From: Mesorhizobium sp. LSJC280B00
GTDB lineage: Bacteria; Pseudomonadota; Alphaproteobacteria; Rhizobiales; Rhizobiaceae
Direction: 5' to 3'
DNA length: 63,828 nt
Assembly: GCF_000502835.1 (NCBI RefSeq)
Contig: NZ_AYVL01000008.1
Coordinates: 221,377-285,204, forward strand
The notes beneath the pieces are model-generated. The model was given only the letters and a program-made list of their open reading frames with translations. It did no database searches and was not told the origin of the DNA. The position numbers and the translations under genes are program-made. This document shows positions 38,776 through 48,661 of the stretch, piece after piece (the first letter of the stretch is position 1; each line of letters starts with the position of its first letter).

Positions 38776-40017
38776 ATGCCTGCTGAAGCTCCGCGCGGCG
38801 CCAAGCTCACCTCAAAGTGGCTCACGATCATCGGCATCGGCGAGGACGGTGTAGCGGGTCTCGGCGACGAGGCCAAGCGGCTGATCGCGGAGGCCGAATT
38901 CGTCTTCGGCGGCAAGCGCCATCTTGCCCTCGTCGCGTCGCTCGCCAAAGGTGAAGCGCGCGCCTGGCCGACACCTTTCGATGCCGAGCTGCGCGACGTG
39001 CTGGCGCTCTCCGGCAGACGCGTCTGCGTGCTGGCCTCCGGCGATCCCTTCTACCACGGTGTCGGCGTCACCCTCGCCCGCAAGGTCGCGGCAGAGGGTA
39101 TGCGGGTGATCCCCGCGCCCTCGGCCTTTTCGCTGGCCGCCGCCCGCCTTGGCTGGCCGCTGCAGGATATCGAGACCGCCTCGCTGCATGGTCGCTCGCT
39201 CGACCTGATCCGGCCGTTGCTGCATCCTTGCACCCGCATTCTCGCGCTGACCTCGGACAGCGATGCACCGGGAGCGATTGCCCGTCTCATGACCGAACTT
39301 GGCTTCGGCGCTTCGCGGTTGACGGTGCTGGAGGCGCTGGGTGGGCCGAACGAAAGGCTGCGCTCGGCGAGCGCCGGCACTTTCGATCTCGAAAAGATCA
39401 ACCCGCTCAACGTGCTCGCGATCGAAGTTGAATCGACTTCGCAAGCACGGATCCTGTCGCTCGCCGCCGGACTTGCCGATCACCTGTTCGAGCATGACGG
39501 CCAGATCACCAAGCGCGAAGTGCGCGCCGTCACCCTGTCCGCTCTCGCGCCAAGGCGCGGCGAACTGCTGTGGGACATCGGTGCCGGATCGGGCTCCATC
39601 GGCATCGAATGGATGCTGGCGCATCCCTCCATGCGCGCCATTGCCGTTGAGGCCGATCCGGCCCGCGCCACCCGCATCCGACGCAACGCCGCGGCCTGCG
39701 GCGTTCCCGGTCTCACCGTCGTCGAAGGTTCGGCACCGCAAGCGCTTGCCGGGCTGGAGACGCCCGCGGCGATCTTTATCGGCGGCGGCGGCAGCGATGC
39801 CGGCGTGCTGGAAGGAGCCATCGATGCCTTGCCTGCCGGCGGCCGCCTCGTCGCCAATGCGGTGACCCTGGAGATGGAGGCGCTGCTGCTTTCCCGTCAC
39901 GCCGCGCTCGGCGGCCAGCTCACCCGCATCGCTGTATCCCGTGCTTCGCCGGTCGGTTCGATGCAGGCGTGGCGGCCGGCTATGCCGGTCACTCAATGGA
40001 GCTGGGTGAAGCCATGA
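38776..40017 (+). CDS. cobL: Precorrin-6Y C5,15-methyltransferase (decarboxylating)
   Basis: Two-domain enzyme, 413 aa. The N-terminal tetrapyrrole methylase domain (WLTIIGIGEDGVAGL, LASGDPFYHGVG) is followed by a CbiT-like class I methyltransferase domain (LLWDIGAGSGSIGIEWML). The ATG at 38776 overlaps the cobK start region on the other strand. An alternative ATG at 38761 has a better GAGG ribosome site and would deepen the overlap. Coupled to cobE by ATGA. Confidence 0.94.
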   Translation: MPAEAPRGAKLTSKWLTIIGIGEDGVAGLGDEAKRLIAEAEFVFGGKRHLALVASLAKGEARAWPTPFDAELRDVLALSGRRVCVLASGDPFYHGVGVTLARKVAAEGMRVIPAPSAFSLAAARLGWPLQDIETASLHGRSLDLIRPLLHPCTRILALTSDSDAPGAIARLMTELGFGASRLTVLEALGGPNERLRSASAGTFDLEKINPLNVLAIEVESTSQARILSLAAGLADHLFEHDGQITKREVRAVTLSALAPRRGELLWDIGAGSGSIGIEWMLAHPSMRAIAVEADPARATRIRRNAAACGVPGLTVVEGSAPQALAGLETPAAIFIGGGGSDAGVLEGAIDALPAGGRLVANAVTLEMEALLLSRHAALGGQLTRIAVSRASPVGSMQAWRPAMPVTQWSWVKP

Positions 40018-40394
40018 TGGTCGCGGGCATCGGCAGCCGCAAAGGCGTCAGCGCGCGCGACGTGCTTGCCGCGGTAGAAACCGCCCTGGAAGCGCACGGG
40101 CTTGCCCTGCCCGCGCTTTCAGCCCTCGCGACCGCGTCTCTCAAGCAGGATGAAGCGGCAATCTTCGCCGCCGGACGCGAACTCCGCCTTCCGGTGATCG
40201 TCGTCGAACAGGATGAACTCAAAGCCGCATCTACGACCAGCCGTTCCGACCTATCGCAGGAGCATGCCGGCACGCCGTCGGTTTCCGAAGCCTCGGCGCT
40301 TGCCGCCGCCGGCAAAGGCGCAAAACTGCTCGGGCCGCGCACCGTGCTCGGTGCTGTCACTTGCGCCATCGCCATCAGCGGAGATGCGGCATGA
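40014..40394 (+). CDS. cobE: CobE / CbiG C-terminal domain protein
   Basis: A 126-aa protein of the CbiG C-terminal family, with [11 protein letters not shown] at the start and [16 protein letters not shown] near the end. It is needed for aerobic cobalamin synthesis in known clusters, though its exact reaction is unsettled. ATG 40014 overlaps the cobL stop; ATGA overlap with cobM at the other end. Confidence 0.88.
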   Translation: MMVAGIGSRKGVSARDVLAAVETALEAHGLALPALSALATASLKQDEAAIFAAGRELRLPVIVVEQDELKAASTTSRSDLSQEHAGTPSVSEASALAAAGKGAKLLGPRTVLGAVTCAIAISGDAA

Positions 40395-41155
40395 CCGTTC
40401 ACTTCATCGGTGCCGGCCCGGGTGCTGCCGACCTCATCACCTTGCGCGGCAGCCGCCTGCTCGGCAGTTGTCCCGTCTGCCTCTATGCCGGATCGATCGT
40501 CGCGCCGGAGCTGTTGCAGCACTGCGCGCCCGGAACGAGGTTGATCGACACCGCGCCGATGTCGCTCGACGAGATCGAGGCAGAATATCTGGCCGCCCAC
40601 GCGGCCGGCAATGATGTCGCCCGCCTGCATTCCGGCGATCTTTCGGTGTGGAGCGCCGTTGCCGAGCAGATCCGCCGGCTGGAAAAGCACGGCATTCCTT
40701 ACACGCTGACGCCGGGCGTGCCGTCCTTCGCCGCTGCGGCGGCAGCGCTGCGCCGCGAGCTGACCATTCCAGAAGTCGCGCAAAGCCTGGTGCTGACCCG
40801 CATCTCCGGCCGCGCCTCGCAAATGCCTCCCGACGAAACGCTGGCCGGCTTTGGCCGCACCGGCGCCACGCTGGCCATCCACCTTGCCATCCACGCTATC
40901 GACCGGATCGTCGCCGAACTGACGCCGTTCTATGGCGCCGATTGCCCGGTGGCGGTCGTCTTCCGTGCTTCCTGGCCGGACGAGCGCGTGCTGACCGGCA
41001 CGCTGGCCACCATCGAGGCGCAACTGGCCGCCGATCCGATGGAACGCACGGCAATCATCTTCGTCGGCCGCTCGCTGGCGGCGGAGGGCTTTGGCGAAAG
41101 TTCACTGTACGACGCGCACTACCAGCGACGCTTTCGCGGACGGGACGGATTGTGA
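40391..41155 (+). CDS. cobM: Precorrin-4 C11-methyltransferase
   Basis: SAM-dependent methylation at C11, 254 aa: [47 protein letters not shown]. The stop overlaps a GTG start of cobA (GTGA). Confidence 0.95.
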   Translation: MTVHFIGAGPGAADLITLRGSRLLGSCPVCLYAGSIVAPELLQHCAPGTRLIDTAPMSLDEIEAEYLAAHAAGNDVARLHSGDLSVWSAVAEQIRRLEKHGIPYTLTPGVPSFAAAAAALRRELTIPEVAQSLVLTRISGRASQMPPDETLAGFGRTGATLAIHLAIHAIDRIVAELTPFYGADCPVAVVFRASWPDERVLTGTLATIEAQLAADPMERTAIIFVGRSLAAEGFGESSLYDAHYQRRFRGRDGL

Positions 41156-41958
41156 GCGGCAGCAACAGAAACACTACGGTCGAGCAGGCGCTCACCCGGC
41201 TCAACTTCAAGCCGCGCCAGCTTGAGCCCGGGCATGTCTGGCTGGCCGGCGCCGGCCCTGGCGATCCCGGCTGCCTGACGCTGGAAGTGCTGGCCGCCCT
41301 CGGACAGTGCGACGCGCTGGTTTATGACGCGCTGGTCTCGCCAGAAGTCGTCGCTGTCGCCGAGGGCGCGGAACTGTTCTATGCCGGCAAACGCGGCGGC
41401 AAGCCGTCGATGAAGCAGGACGACATCACCGCTCTGCTGGTCCGGCTGGCGCGCGCGGGCCGGCGCGTCGTCAGGCTGAAGGGCGGCGACCCCTATATTT
41501 TCGGGCGTGGCGGCGAAGAGGCGCTGGCGTTGGCCGGGGAAACTATCCCGTTCCGCATCCTGCCTGGCCTGACGTCCGGCCTCAGCGCGCTGGCCGCGAC
41601 CGGCATTCCCGGCACCATGCGCGGCATCAACAAGGCGCTGATCCTGGCGACCGGCCATGCCGCCGGCACCGATGATGATCTCGACTGGGCGGCAATCGCC
41701 CGCACCGGCCAGCCGGTGGTCGTCTATATGGGTATGGCCAACCTGCCGCTGATCGCCGCTTCGTTGCTCGAGGGCGGCCTGCCGTCTTCGACGCCCGCCG
41801 CGGTCATCGTTGCCGCGACGACGCCGCAGGAGCGTATCGTCGTCGCCACGCTCGCCACGATTGCCGAGGAAACGGCCGCAGCCGGCTTGACCTCGCCGGC
41901 GCTGATCGTCGTCGGCGGTATTGTCGGGATGCGCGCGGCACTGGCGGGTGAGTCATGA
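41152..41958 (+). CDS. cobA: Uroporphyrinogen-III C-methyltransferase
   Basis: Makes precorrin-2 from uroporphyrinogen III, the entry step into the corrin branch. 268 aa, starting at the GTG that overlaps the cobM stop. Motifs are [44 protein letters not shown] and [10 protein letters not shown]. There is no CysG-type dehydrogenase domain. Confidence 0.95.
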   Translation: MSGSNRNTTVEQALTRLNFKPRQLEPGHVWLAGAGPGDPGCLTLEVLAALGQCDALVYDALVSPEVVAVAEGAELFYAGKRGGKPSMKQDDITALLVRLARAGRRVVRLKGGDPYIFGRGGEEALALAGETIPFRILPGLTSGLSALAATGIPGTMRGINKALILATGHAAGTDDDLDWAAIARTGQPVVVYMGMANLPLIAASLLEGGLPSSTPAAVIVAATTPQERIVVATLATIAEETAAAGLTSPALIVVGGIVGMRAALAGES

Positions 41959-43268
41959 CCCGCGCCATCATCATCGGCGCGCCGCGCTCGGGCTCGGGCA
42001 AGACCAGCGTCACCATCGGCATTTTGCGCGCACTTGCCCGGCGCGGCCTGAAAGTGCGCGGCGCCAAATCCGGCCCGGACTATATCGATCCCGGCTTCCA
42101 CACCGCAGCCACTGGCCTGTCCGGTGTCAATCTCGACAGTTGGGCAATGCCGCCCGCCCTGCTCAACGCACTGGCCGGCGAAGCGACCGAAGATGCCGAT
42201 TTTATCTTTCTCGAAAGCGCCATGGGCCTGTTCGACGGGATCCCTGCTGCTCCAGGCCGTTCCGGCTCGGCTGCCGACCTTGCCCGGCTTTACGGCCTGC
42301 CGGTGCTGCTTGTGCTCGATGTCTCCGGTCAGTCGACCACGGCAGCGGCCGTCGCCAGGGGATTTGCCACCTATGACCCGGATGTACGCATGGCCGGGGT
42401 CGTGCTCAACCGGCTGGGCAGCGAGCGCCACCGCCGGCTATGCGGCGATGCCATCGAGGCACTCGGCCTGCCTGTCGTCGGCGCCATCCTGCGCGATCCC
42501 TCGCTCAACCTGCCCGAGCGCCATCTCGGCCTCGTCCAGGCCGGCGAATATGAGAATCTGATGGCGCATCTCGACCGGCTGGCCGACATGGTCGAGCGGT
42601 CGCTCGACCTCGACTCCATTATGGCGCTGGCGGCGCCATTCACGCCCGCGCCGGGCAATTTCGACGACGGGCTGCCGCCGCCCGGCCAGCGCATCGCATT
42701 GGCCGAGGACGCCGCCTTCACCTTCCTCTATCCGCACGTTGCCGCGCATTGGCGCAAGGCCGGCGCCGAGATCGTTCCGTTCTCGCCGCTCACCGATGAG
42801 GCGCCAGGCGACGATTGCGATGTCTGCTGGCTGCCCGGCGGCTATCCCGAGCTTCATGCCGGCCGCCTCGCGGCCGCGGCGAATTTCAGGGCCGGCATGG
42901 CGCGGTTCGCCGGCACGCGGTCGGTGCACGGCGAGTGCGGCGGCTTCATGGTGTTGGGCGAAGCGCTCGAGGACGCGTCGGGCGAGACGCATCGGATGCT
43001 TGGCCTCCTCGGCCATTTGACCAGCTTCGCCAAGCGCAAGATGAATCTCGGCTACCGCGAGGCGCGGCTGCGGTCCGGCTGTCCGCTCGGCAGCCAAGGC
43101 ACGCTGATCCGCGGCCACGAATTCCACTACGCGCAGATGATTGCGACCGGCAATGACGAGCCGCTGGCCGACCTCGCCGACGGTCAAGGAAATCCGCTCG
43201 GCGCCTCGGGCTACCGGCGCGGCAATGTCAGCGGCACGTTCTTCCATGCCATTGCGAGGGGCGCATGA
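41955..43268 (+). CDS. cobB: Hydrogenobyrinic acid a,c-diamide synthase
   Basis: ATP- and glutamine-dependent amidation of carboxylates a and c; 437 aa. The N-terminal P-loop domain (IIIGAPRSGSGKTSVTIGIL) and the C-terminal amidotransferase domain with the catalytic Cys in VHGECGGFMVLG are complete. ATGA overlaps with cobA and cobV. Confidence 0.95.
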   Translation: MTRAIIIGAPRSGSGKTSVTIGILRALARRGLKVRGAKSGPDYIDPGFHTAATGLSGVNLDSWAMPPALLNALAGEATEDADFIFLESAMGLFDGIPAAPGRSGSAADLARLYGLPVLLVLDVSGQSTTAAAVARGFATYDPDVRMAGVVLNRLGSERHRRLCGDAIEALGLPVVGAILRDPSLNLPERHLGLVQAGEYENLMAHLDRLADMVERSLDLDSIMALAAPFTPAPGNFDDGLPPPGQRIALAEDAAFTFLYPHVAAHWRKAGAEIVPFSPLTDEAPGDDCDVCWLPGGYPELHAGRLAAAANFRAGMARFAGTRSVHGECGGFMVLGEALEDASGETHRMLGLLGHLTSFAKRKMNLGYREARLRSGCPLGSQGTLIRGHEFHYAQMIATGNDEPLADLADGQGNPLGASGYRRGNVSGTFFHAIARGA

Positions 43269-44026
43269 ACGTCTCGCAACGGCAGCTTACCGACGACATC
43301 GCGCTTTGCCTCGTCTTCTTTACCCGGCTGCCGCTGCCGAGAGCCGACTTCCGTGGCCGCAGCCTTGCCGCTGCGATCTGGGCTGCACCCGTTGCCGGTC
43401 TCGCCGTCGCTCTGGCCGGTGCGCTGGTCTACGCCGTCGGGACGAGGCTCGGCCTTGCCGAGGGTCCTGCTGCAGCGCTGACCCTTGCCGCGATCTTGCT
43501 CGCTACCGGCTGCCTGCATGAGGACGGGCTTTCGGACGTGGCCGACGGCTTTGGCGGCGGCAAGACGCGCGGCAGGAAATTGGAGATCATGCGCGACAGC
43601 CGCATCGGTGCCTACGGCGCTTGTGCACTTGCTGTCTCGCTGCTGATCCGCTGGAGCGTGCTCTCTGGATTCGCCGGCCCGGCTCATGTCTTCTGGGCTC
43701 TCATTGCAGCGCATGCGGCCTCGCGCGGCCTGCTCGGCGCCTTCATGCACCTGCTGCCGCCGGCCCGCGCCGACGGCCTCTCGGCCGATGCAGGCACCGT
43801 CTCCACTGAAACCGCTGGTATCGGTGCCGTGCTCGGCGCCGTCGCGCTGCTGGCGCTTGGGTTCAGTGCTGCCATGTTCGCGCTCATCCTGCTTGCGTTC
43901 TTGTTTGCCGCATTTCGAGCGCTTTGCCTCAACCAGATCGGCGGCCAGACCGGCGACACCGTCGGCGCCCTGCAGCAGCTCGGCGAGATCGCAATCCTGC
44001 TCGTCGCTTCCGTTTCCCTGTCTTGA
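43265..44026 (+). CDS. cobV: Adenosylcobinamide-GDP ribazoletransferase
   Basis: Integral membrane cobalamin synthase (CobS in enteric nomenclature) joining adenosylcobinamide-GDP and alpha-ribazole; 253 aa with five or six helices. CLHEDGLSDVADGFGGG is the metal-binding family motif, followed by LEIMRDSRIGAYG. Confidence 0.94.
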   Translation: MNVSQRQLTDDIALCLVFFTRLPLPRADFRGRSLAAAIWAAPVAGLAVALAGALVYAVGTRLGLAEGPAAALTLAAILLATGCLHEDGLSDVADGFGGGKTRGRKLEIMRDSRIGAYGACALAVSLLIRWSVLSGFAGPAHVFWALIAAHAASRGLLGAFMHLLPPARADGLSADAGTVSTETAGIGAVLGAVALLALGFSAAMFALILLAFLFAAFRALCLNQIGGQTGDTVGALQQLGEIAILLVASVSLS

Positions 44027-44050
44027 CTCTGTTTCGGAGATTTTGCCCCC

Positions 44051-45061
44051 ATGCCTTTCAAATCGCTCGATGAACTGCGCGCCGCCTGCCTCGACCTGCA
44101 CAGCGGCAGCGACGCCGCGGCCAACGCCGTCGCCCACCGCCAGGACACGCTGACCAAGCCGCAAGGCAGCCTCGGCCGGCTGGAGACAGTAGCCGCCTGG
44201 CTGGCGCGCTGGCAGGGCCGCGACATACCAAAGCTCGACCGCGTCAAGGTTTTCGTCTTTGCCGGCAACCACGGCGTCACCGCGCAAGGCGTGTCGGCCT
44301 TCCCGTCGGAGGTCACCGTGCAGATGGTGGCGAATTTCGCCGGCGGCGGCGCCGCCATCAACCAGCTTGCCCGCATCGCCGGCGCGGAGCTGGACGTCAT
44401 CCCGCTCGACCTCGACCGTCCGACCGGCGACTTCACGCAAGAGCCGGCGATGGACGACGAAGCCTTCCTCGCCGCCGTCTCGGCAGGCTACGACGCGATC
44501 AGCAGGGATCTCGACCTTGTATGTTTCGGCGAAATGGGCATCGGCAACACCACGCCGGCGGCGGCCATCTCGACCGCGCTGTTCGGCGGCGGCGCGGAGC
44601 GATGGACAGGGCGTGGCACCGGCGTCGACGACGCCGGCCTCGTGCGCAAGATCGTCGCCATCGAGGCCGGCCTGAAGCGCCACGCCCCGGCGCTAGCCGA
44701 CCCCCTGAAGGTAGCGGCAGCCCTCGGCGGCCGCGAGCTCGCGGCGATCCTTGGTGCGACGCTAGCTGCGCGCCACCTGGGCGTCCCGGTGCTGCTCGAC
44801 GGCTTCGTCTGCACCGCCGCCGCCGCACCTTTGGCAGCGCTGCACCCTGCTGGCCTCGCTCACACCATGGCCGCTCACGTCTCAGCTGAATCCGGCCACC
44901 GCCGCCTGCTCGAAGCGCTCGGCCTGCCACCCTTGCTCGACCTCGGCATGCGGCTCGGTGAAGGCTCCGGCGCCTGCCTCGCCGTCAACATTGTTCGTTC
45001 AGCGCTCGAATGCCATGCCCGCATGGCAAGCTTTGCTGAGGCTGGTGTTTCGGAGAAGTAA
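44051..45061 (+). CDS. cobU: Nicotinate-nucleotide:DMB phosphoribosyltransferase
   Basis: Activates dimethylbenzimidazole for the lower ligand (CobT in enteric nomenclature); 336 aa. Family patterns are KPQGSLGRLE, FAGNHGVTAQGVSAFP, GEMGIGNTTPAAA and the C-terminal LGEGSGACLA. A GGAG site precedes the ATG. Last recognisable gene of the B12 operon; it is separated by 24 bases rather than overlapping. Confidence 0.95.
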   Translation: MPFKSLDELRAACLDLHSGSDAAANAVAHRQDTLTKPQGSLGRLETVAAWLARWQGRDIPKLDRVKVFVFAGNHGVTAQGVSAFPSEVTVQMVANFAGGGAAINQLARIAGAELDVIPLDLDRPTGDFTQEPAMDDEAFLAAVSAGYDAISRDLDLVCFGEMGIGNTTPAAAISTALFGGGAERWTGRGTGVDDAGLVRKIVAIEAGLKRHAPALADPLKVAAALGGRELAAILGATLAARHLGVPVLLDGFVCTAAAAPLAALHPAGLAHTMAAHVSAESGHRRLLEALGLPPLLDLGMRLGEGSGACLAVNIVRSALECHARMASFAEAGVSEK

Positions 45062-45087
45062 GGCGGAGCCAAGCGCGGATCGCGTTG

Positions 45088-45828
45088 ATGAACAAACTCT
45101 CACAGATTTTCGGAGACCCCAAACAGGGGCTTCGCGATATTCTTGCTCGGATCATCAGAGATTTCGATAGCAAGAGCGGCGCTTTTGCCGGGCTGAAATA
45201 CAATTCCCCGTGGATACGCGCCACCGAAGATTGGGCAGAGCGATCGGGCCATACGGTCGAAGAGCTGTGCGAGATGATTTCTCAATGCCGGATTTCGGTT
45301 CGCTCTGGGAATCCGACGAATCCGCCAATCATCCAAATTTTTGAAGATCTTCGCAGTGCTGCGGAAGAGTGGAGAACAGAGACAGGTTACAGTGATCCGC
45401 CCATCCATCTGACCCCGGAATTGACGAAATTCCCTAATCGCAAAGAACTGAAAGCCCATACCCTGAAGGTATGGAGTTCTTTGGGATTGGCGAGGCAATG
45501 GCATAGCTATGATGCCAAGGACCTTAGGTTCTGCGGAATTTTTGAGGACAGATTTGGTCACAATGTTACAGTCAGAATGACCTTTAAGCTTGGATATGGT
45601 GGGGCGATTCGGCTGGATTTTCACTTTTCTTACTACGCAGACGGTGAACCTACATTCTTTGAACTGGGCGGTCTCTCGGGCGAGGCGCTATTCCATGCAC
45701 TTCGACTGCCCAGGCATCCTGAACTCGAATGGATCGCAAGCAAGAGCAAAACAAACTTCGATGCCGTCGACGGCGTGATAGCCATAACGCGAGCAATCCT
45801 GACCTATCTGAAGCCCACTATCCAATAG
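45088..45828 (+). CDS. Hypothetical protein, AT-richer than neighbours
   Basis: I do not recognise this 246-aa protein. It has no signal peptide or membrane segment and is rich in aromatic residues (FHFSYYADGEPTFFELGG). Codon use is clearly less GC-biased than in cobU 26 bases upstream, suggesting acquisition by transfer. It may be transcribed from the B12 operon by read-through. A TTG one codon earlier (45085) is an alternative start. Confidence 0.7.
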   Translation: MNKLSQIFGDPKQGLRDILARIIRDFDSKSGAFAGLKYNSPWIRATEDWAERSGHTVEELCEMISQCRISVRSGNPTNPPIIQIFEDLRSAAEEWRTETGYSDPPIHLTPELTKFPNRKELKAHTLKVWSSLGLARQWHSYDAKDLRFCGIFEDRFGHNVTVRMTFKLGYGGAIRLDFHFSYYADGEPTFFELGGLSGEALFHALRLPRHPELEWIASKSKTNFDAVDGVIAITRAILTYLKPTIQ

Positions 45829-45929
45829 TCGGGCGAGTCAGCTAGCCGCTTGCCGACATGTGCGACGGGCAAAAGCTGTCTCGCGCCGCGGCTCGATGTA
45901 AGGTCTTTCCACCAAATCCCGGAGATTTT

Positions 45930-46005
<76 letters not shown>

Positions 46006-46104
46006 ACTCGGCCGGTAAAACCGGCGTTGGCGGGCATATAGCCGCCGACATCCGCCATGTCCAGCCCTGCCGATTCATTTCCCGACAAATCGCACCGGGG
46101 GTCT

Positions 46105-46333
46105 CGTCATCCCTGGGCGGAGCGAACGCGAAGCGGAGCGCAGACCCTGGGATCCATGCCGTTACAGTCGTCGAAGAACGCAGCGACGCGGATTAGCATC
46201 CGTCCGCAAATGAGCAGAAGACGGCGGCTCGTTGAAGTCCAGCTTGCACCGTCGGCGCATTGCCGTCCGGTCACGGCATGGATCCTATGGTCTTCGCGAC
46301 GTCGCTTCGCTCCTGGTCCGCCCTAGGATGACG
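46105..46333. repeat. Long inverted repeat element
   Basis: The gap of 344 bases between tRNA-Lys and the PhzF-like gene is filled mostly by an inverted repeat. An arm beginning CGTCATCCCTGGGCGGA and ending GGATCCATGCCG (46105-46163) is matched in reverse by GGCATGGATCCTA...GCCCTAGGATGACG (about 46275-46333). The unmatched middle is about 110 bases. No gene is evident. Confidence 0.8.
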
Positions 46334-46349
46334 AAACGTAAGGGTAGGA

Positions 46350-47255
46350 TCAGACAAAAAGCCTGCCTTCAGCCACCTTCACCGCATGGCCGCCAATGCG
46401 GGCGGCCGCCAGTTTGCCGCCTTCGACATTCAGTTCGAGGCGAATGCGCGAAGGCCGGCCCATCTCCAGCCCCTGCTCGATCCACAGTTGTGAAACACCG
46501 TCGGTCGGGCCGTCGAAATGCATGATCGCGCCGGCGAAGGCGGCCGCCGCTGAGCCGGTCGCCGGGTCTTCGTAGGACGGATTGCCGGGCACCATCATGC
46601 GGACATGGAAGGCGCTGTCGTGATGCACCGTCTCGCGGCAATAGACATAGGGGCTGGCGAAGGCCCAATCGCTCTTGCGTGGTGCAAGCTCCGACCACGC
46701 CTGGTTGTCCAGCCTGATCCGGACGGCCGCCTCCAGATTGGCGACGGGGATGGTCACGTAGGGCACGCCCGCCGACCAGAACGAAACGCGGTGGTTCTCG
46801 AAGCCGATCTCGTGCGGCCCAAGGCCAAGGGCCGCGCCGATCGCCTCGGGATCGGCCGACAATGCCAGCTGCGCCGGCAGTTTCGCCAGGTCGAACTCGG
46901 CAAAGGTCGAACCGTCGTGCTTGCTGACAGCGCAGCGCACCGGACCGATATTCTCCTCGAGCACGAAGATGCCGGCGGCCTCTCCCGCCATTTCGGCGAG
47001 CGCTATCGCCGAGCCGACGGTTGGGTGGCCGGCGAACGGCATTTCATAGTCGGGCGTGAAGATACGGATGCGGGCCCGGTGCTTCGGGTTGTCCGGCGGC
47101 AGCAGGAAGACGGTTTCGGACAGGTTGAACTCGCGCGCCACCGCCTGCATCGCCGCAACGTCCAGCCCATCACAGTCGAGCACGACGGCCAGCGGATTGC
47201 CGGCCAGCCGGTTGGTGGTGAATACGTCGTAAAGCAAGTAATTCCGCGGCTGCAT
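46350..47255 (-). CDS. PhzF-family isomerase/epimerase-like protein
   Basis: A 301-aa PhzF-family protein of the diaminopimelate-epimerase fold. The catalytic Glu47 lies in REFNLSETVFLL, with MPFAGHPTVGSA and YEDPATGSAAAAFAG as the other family blocks. Start motif YDVFTTNRLAGNPLAVV. The substrate is unknown; members outside phenazine clusters are mostly uncharacterised. Stands alone. Confidence 0.9.
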   Translation of the reverse strand: MQPRNYLLYDVFTTNRLAGNPLAVVLDCDGLDVAAMQAVAREFNLSETVFLLPPDNPKHRARIRIFTPDYEMPFAGHPTVGSAIALAEMAGEAAGIFVLEENIGPVRCAVSKHDGSTFAEFDLAKLPAQLALSADPEAIGAALGLGPHEIGFENHRVSFWSAGVPYVTIPVANLEAAVRIRLDNQAWSELAPRKSDWAFASPYVYCRETVHHDSAFHVRMMVPGNPSYEDPATGSAAAAFAGAIMHFDGPTDGVSQLWIEQGLEMGRPSRIRLELNVEGGKLAAARIGGHAVKVAEGRLFV

Positions 47256-47366
47256 CTCAGTAAGTCCTCTGCCTCATTCCAAACATGAGCGAAATTTAAT
47301 TTGAATTTTGAACCATAAGGCCTGATTTGTGCACCGATGGGATATCACTGAACATAGGGGTCTGGC

Positions 47367-48659
47367 GTGGACCAGATTGTCAATCTGCCAAAGACGGAAT
47401 CCGCTTCCGCCATCGAGACGGCGCTCGGGCTCGACCACCAGGGCCTGAAGACAAAACGCCGTCGCGGTTGGCTTTACGCAGTGTTCGCACTGCTTGCCGT
47501 CGCCGCGAGTGTCGTCGGCTACCAGTGGTATGCGGGCTCGCCCGCCAAGATCGAGTATACCACGACACTGGCCGCCATGGCCGACCTTACCGTCGCGGTT
47601 TCGGCTACCGGCACGCTGCAGCCTCTCACCCAGGTCGATATTTCCAGCGAACTCTCCGGCGTCGTCCGCTCGGTTTCAGTCAACGAGAACCATCTGGTGA
47701 AGAAGGGCGATGTGCTGGCCGCGCTCGACACCGCAAAGCTGGAGGTGCAGATCGAGCGCGCCCAGGCCTCCGCCAAGGCAGCGGCGGCGAGCGTCGAGGA
47801 CGCCACCGTGACCGTGGCCGAAAACGAAAAGGGCCTGGTGCGCGCGGTACAACTCACCAAGCGCGGCATGGCGACGGACCAGTCGCTTGAAGCGGCAACC
47901 GCCACCCGCGACCGCTCGAAGGCGGCGCTTGATATCGCCAAAGCCAACCTCGCCATGGCCAATGCCGATCTCAAGGCGCAGCAGACGGATCTTGCCAAGA
48001 GTACCATCTACGCTCCGATCGATGGCATCATATTGACGCGCTCGGTCGACCCCGGCCAGACGGTCGCCTCCTCGCTGCAGGCGCCGGTGCTGTTCGTCAT
48101 CGCCGCGGATTTGAAGAACATGGAACTGAAAGCTGCGGTCGACGAGGCCGATATCGGCGCAGTAAAACCTGGCCAGCATGCGCGCTTCACCGTCGACGCT
48201 TTTCCTGAACGGCCATTCGACGCCGAGATCCGGGACATTTCCTATGCCTCGGTCACCACCGACGGCGTCGTCACTTACGATGCAAGGCTGGATGTCGACA
48301 ATAGCGAGCTTCTGTTACGGCCCGGCATGACTGCCACCGTCTCGGTCGTCACCAAGCAGGCCAAAAACGTGCTCACCGTGCCATCGATCGCCTTCCGCTA
48401 CCGGCCGGCGCAGACGGCGGACCGCGGCTGGAGCCTCACCGACCTGTTCACCGGCCGCATGGGGCGCCCGGGCGGCAACCGCCAGCGGCAGGCGGCGACG
48501 AAGCCCATCGACGGCTCGCGCACGCTCTACGTGCTGGAGAATGGCCGGCCGCATCCGGTCAACGTCAGGGTCGGCTCGACAGATGGCGAACTGACCGAAA
48601 TCGTTTCCGGCCTGGAGGAAGGCGCGCAAGTCATTACCGCCTCGCAGCAGCGGAGCTGA
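47367..48659 (+). CDS. MacA-like periplasmic adaptor (HlyD family)
   Basis: A 430-aa membrane-fusion protein with one N-terminal anchor (WLYAVFALLAVAASVVGYQWY, about residues 35-55), a lipoyl/barrel-sandwich half (GVVRSVSVNENHLVKKGDVLAALD), a coiled-coil hairpin rich in Ala/Glu/Lys, and a beta-barrel region. Starts at GTG 47367 with AGGGG upstream. Followed directly by an ABC ATPase and a MacB-like permease, so it links an exporter to an outer-membrane channel. Substrate unknown. Confidence 0.9.
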   Translation: MDQIVNLPKTESASAIETALGLDHQGLKTKRRRGWLYAVFALLAVAASVVGYQWYAGSPAKIEYTTTLAAMADLTVAVSATGTLQPLTQVDISSELSGVVRSVSVNENHLVKKGDVLAALDTAKLEVQIERAQASAKAAAASVEDATVTVAENEKGLVRAVQLTKRGMATDQSLEAATATRDRSKAALDIAKANLAMANADLKAQQTDLAKSTIYAPIDGIILTRSVDPGQTVASSLQAPVLFVIAADLKNMELKAAVDEADIGAVKPGQHARFTVDAFPERPFDAEIRDISYASVTTDGVVTYDARLDVDNSELLLRPGMTATVSVVTKQAKNVLTVPSIAFRYRPAQTADRGWSLTDLFTGRMGRPGGNRQRQAATKPIDGSRTLYVLENGRPHPVNVRVGSTDGELTEIVSGLEEGAQVITASQQRS

Positions 48660-48661
48660 TC

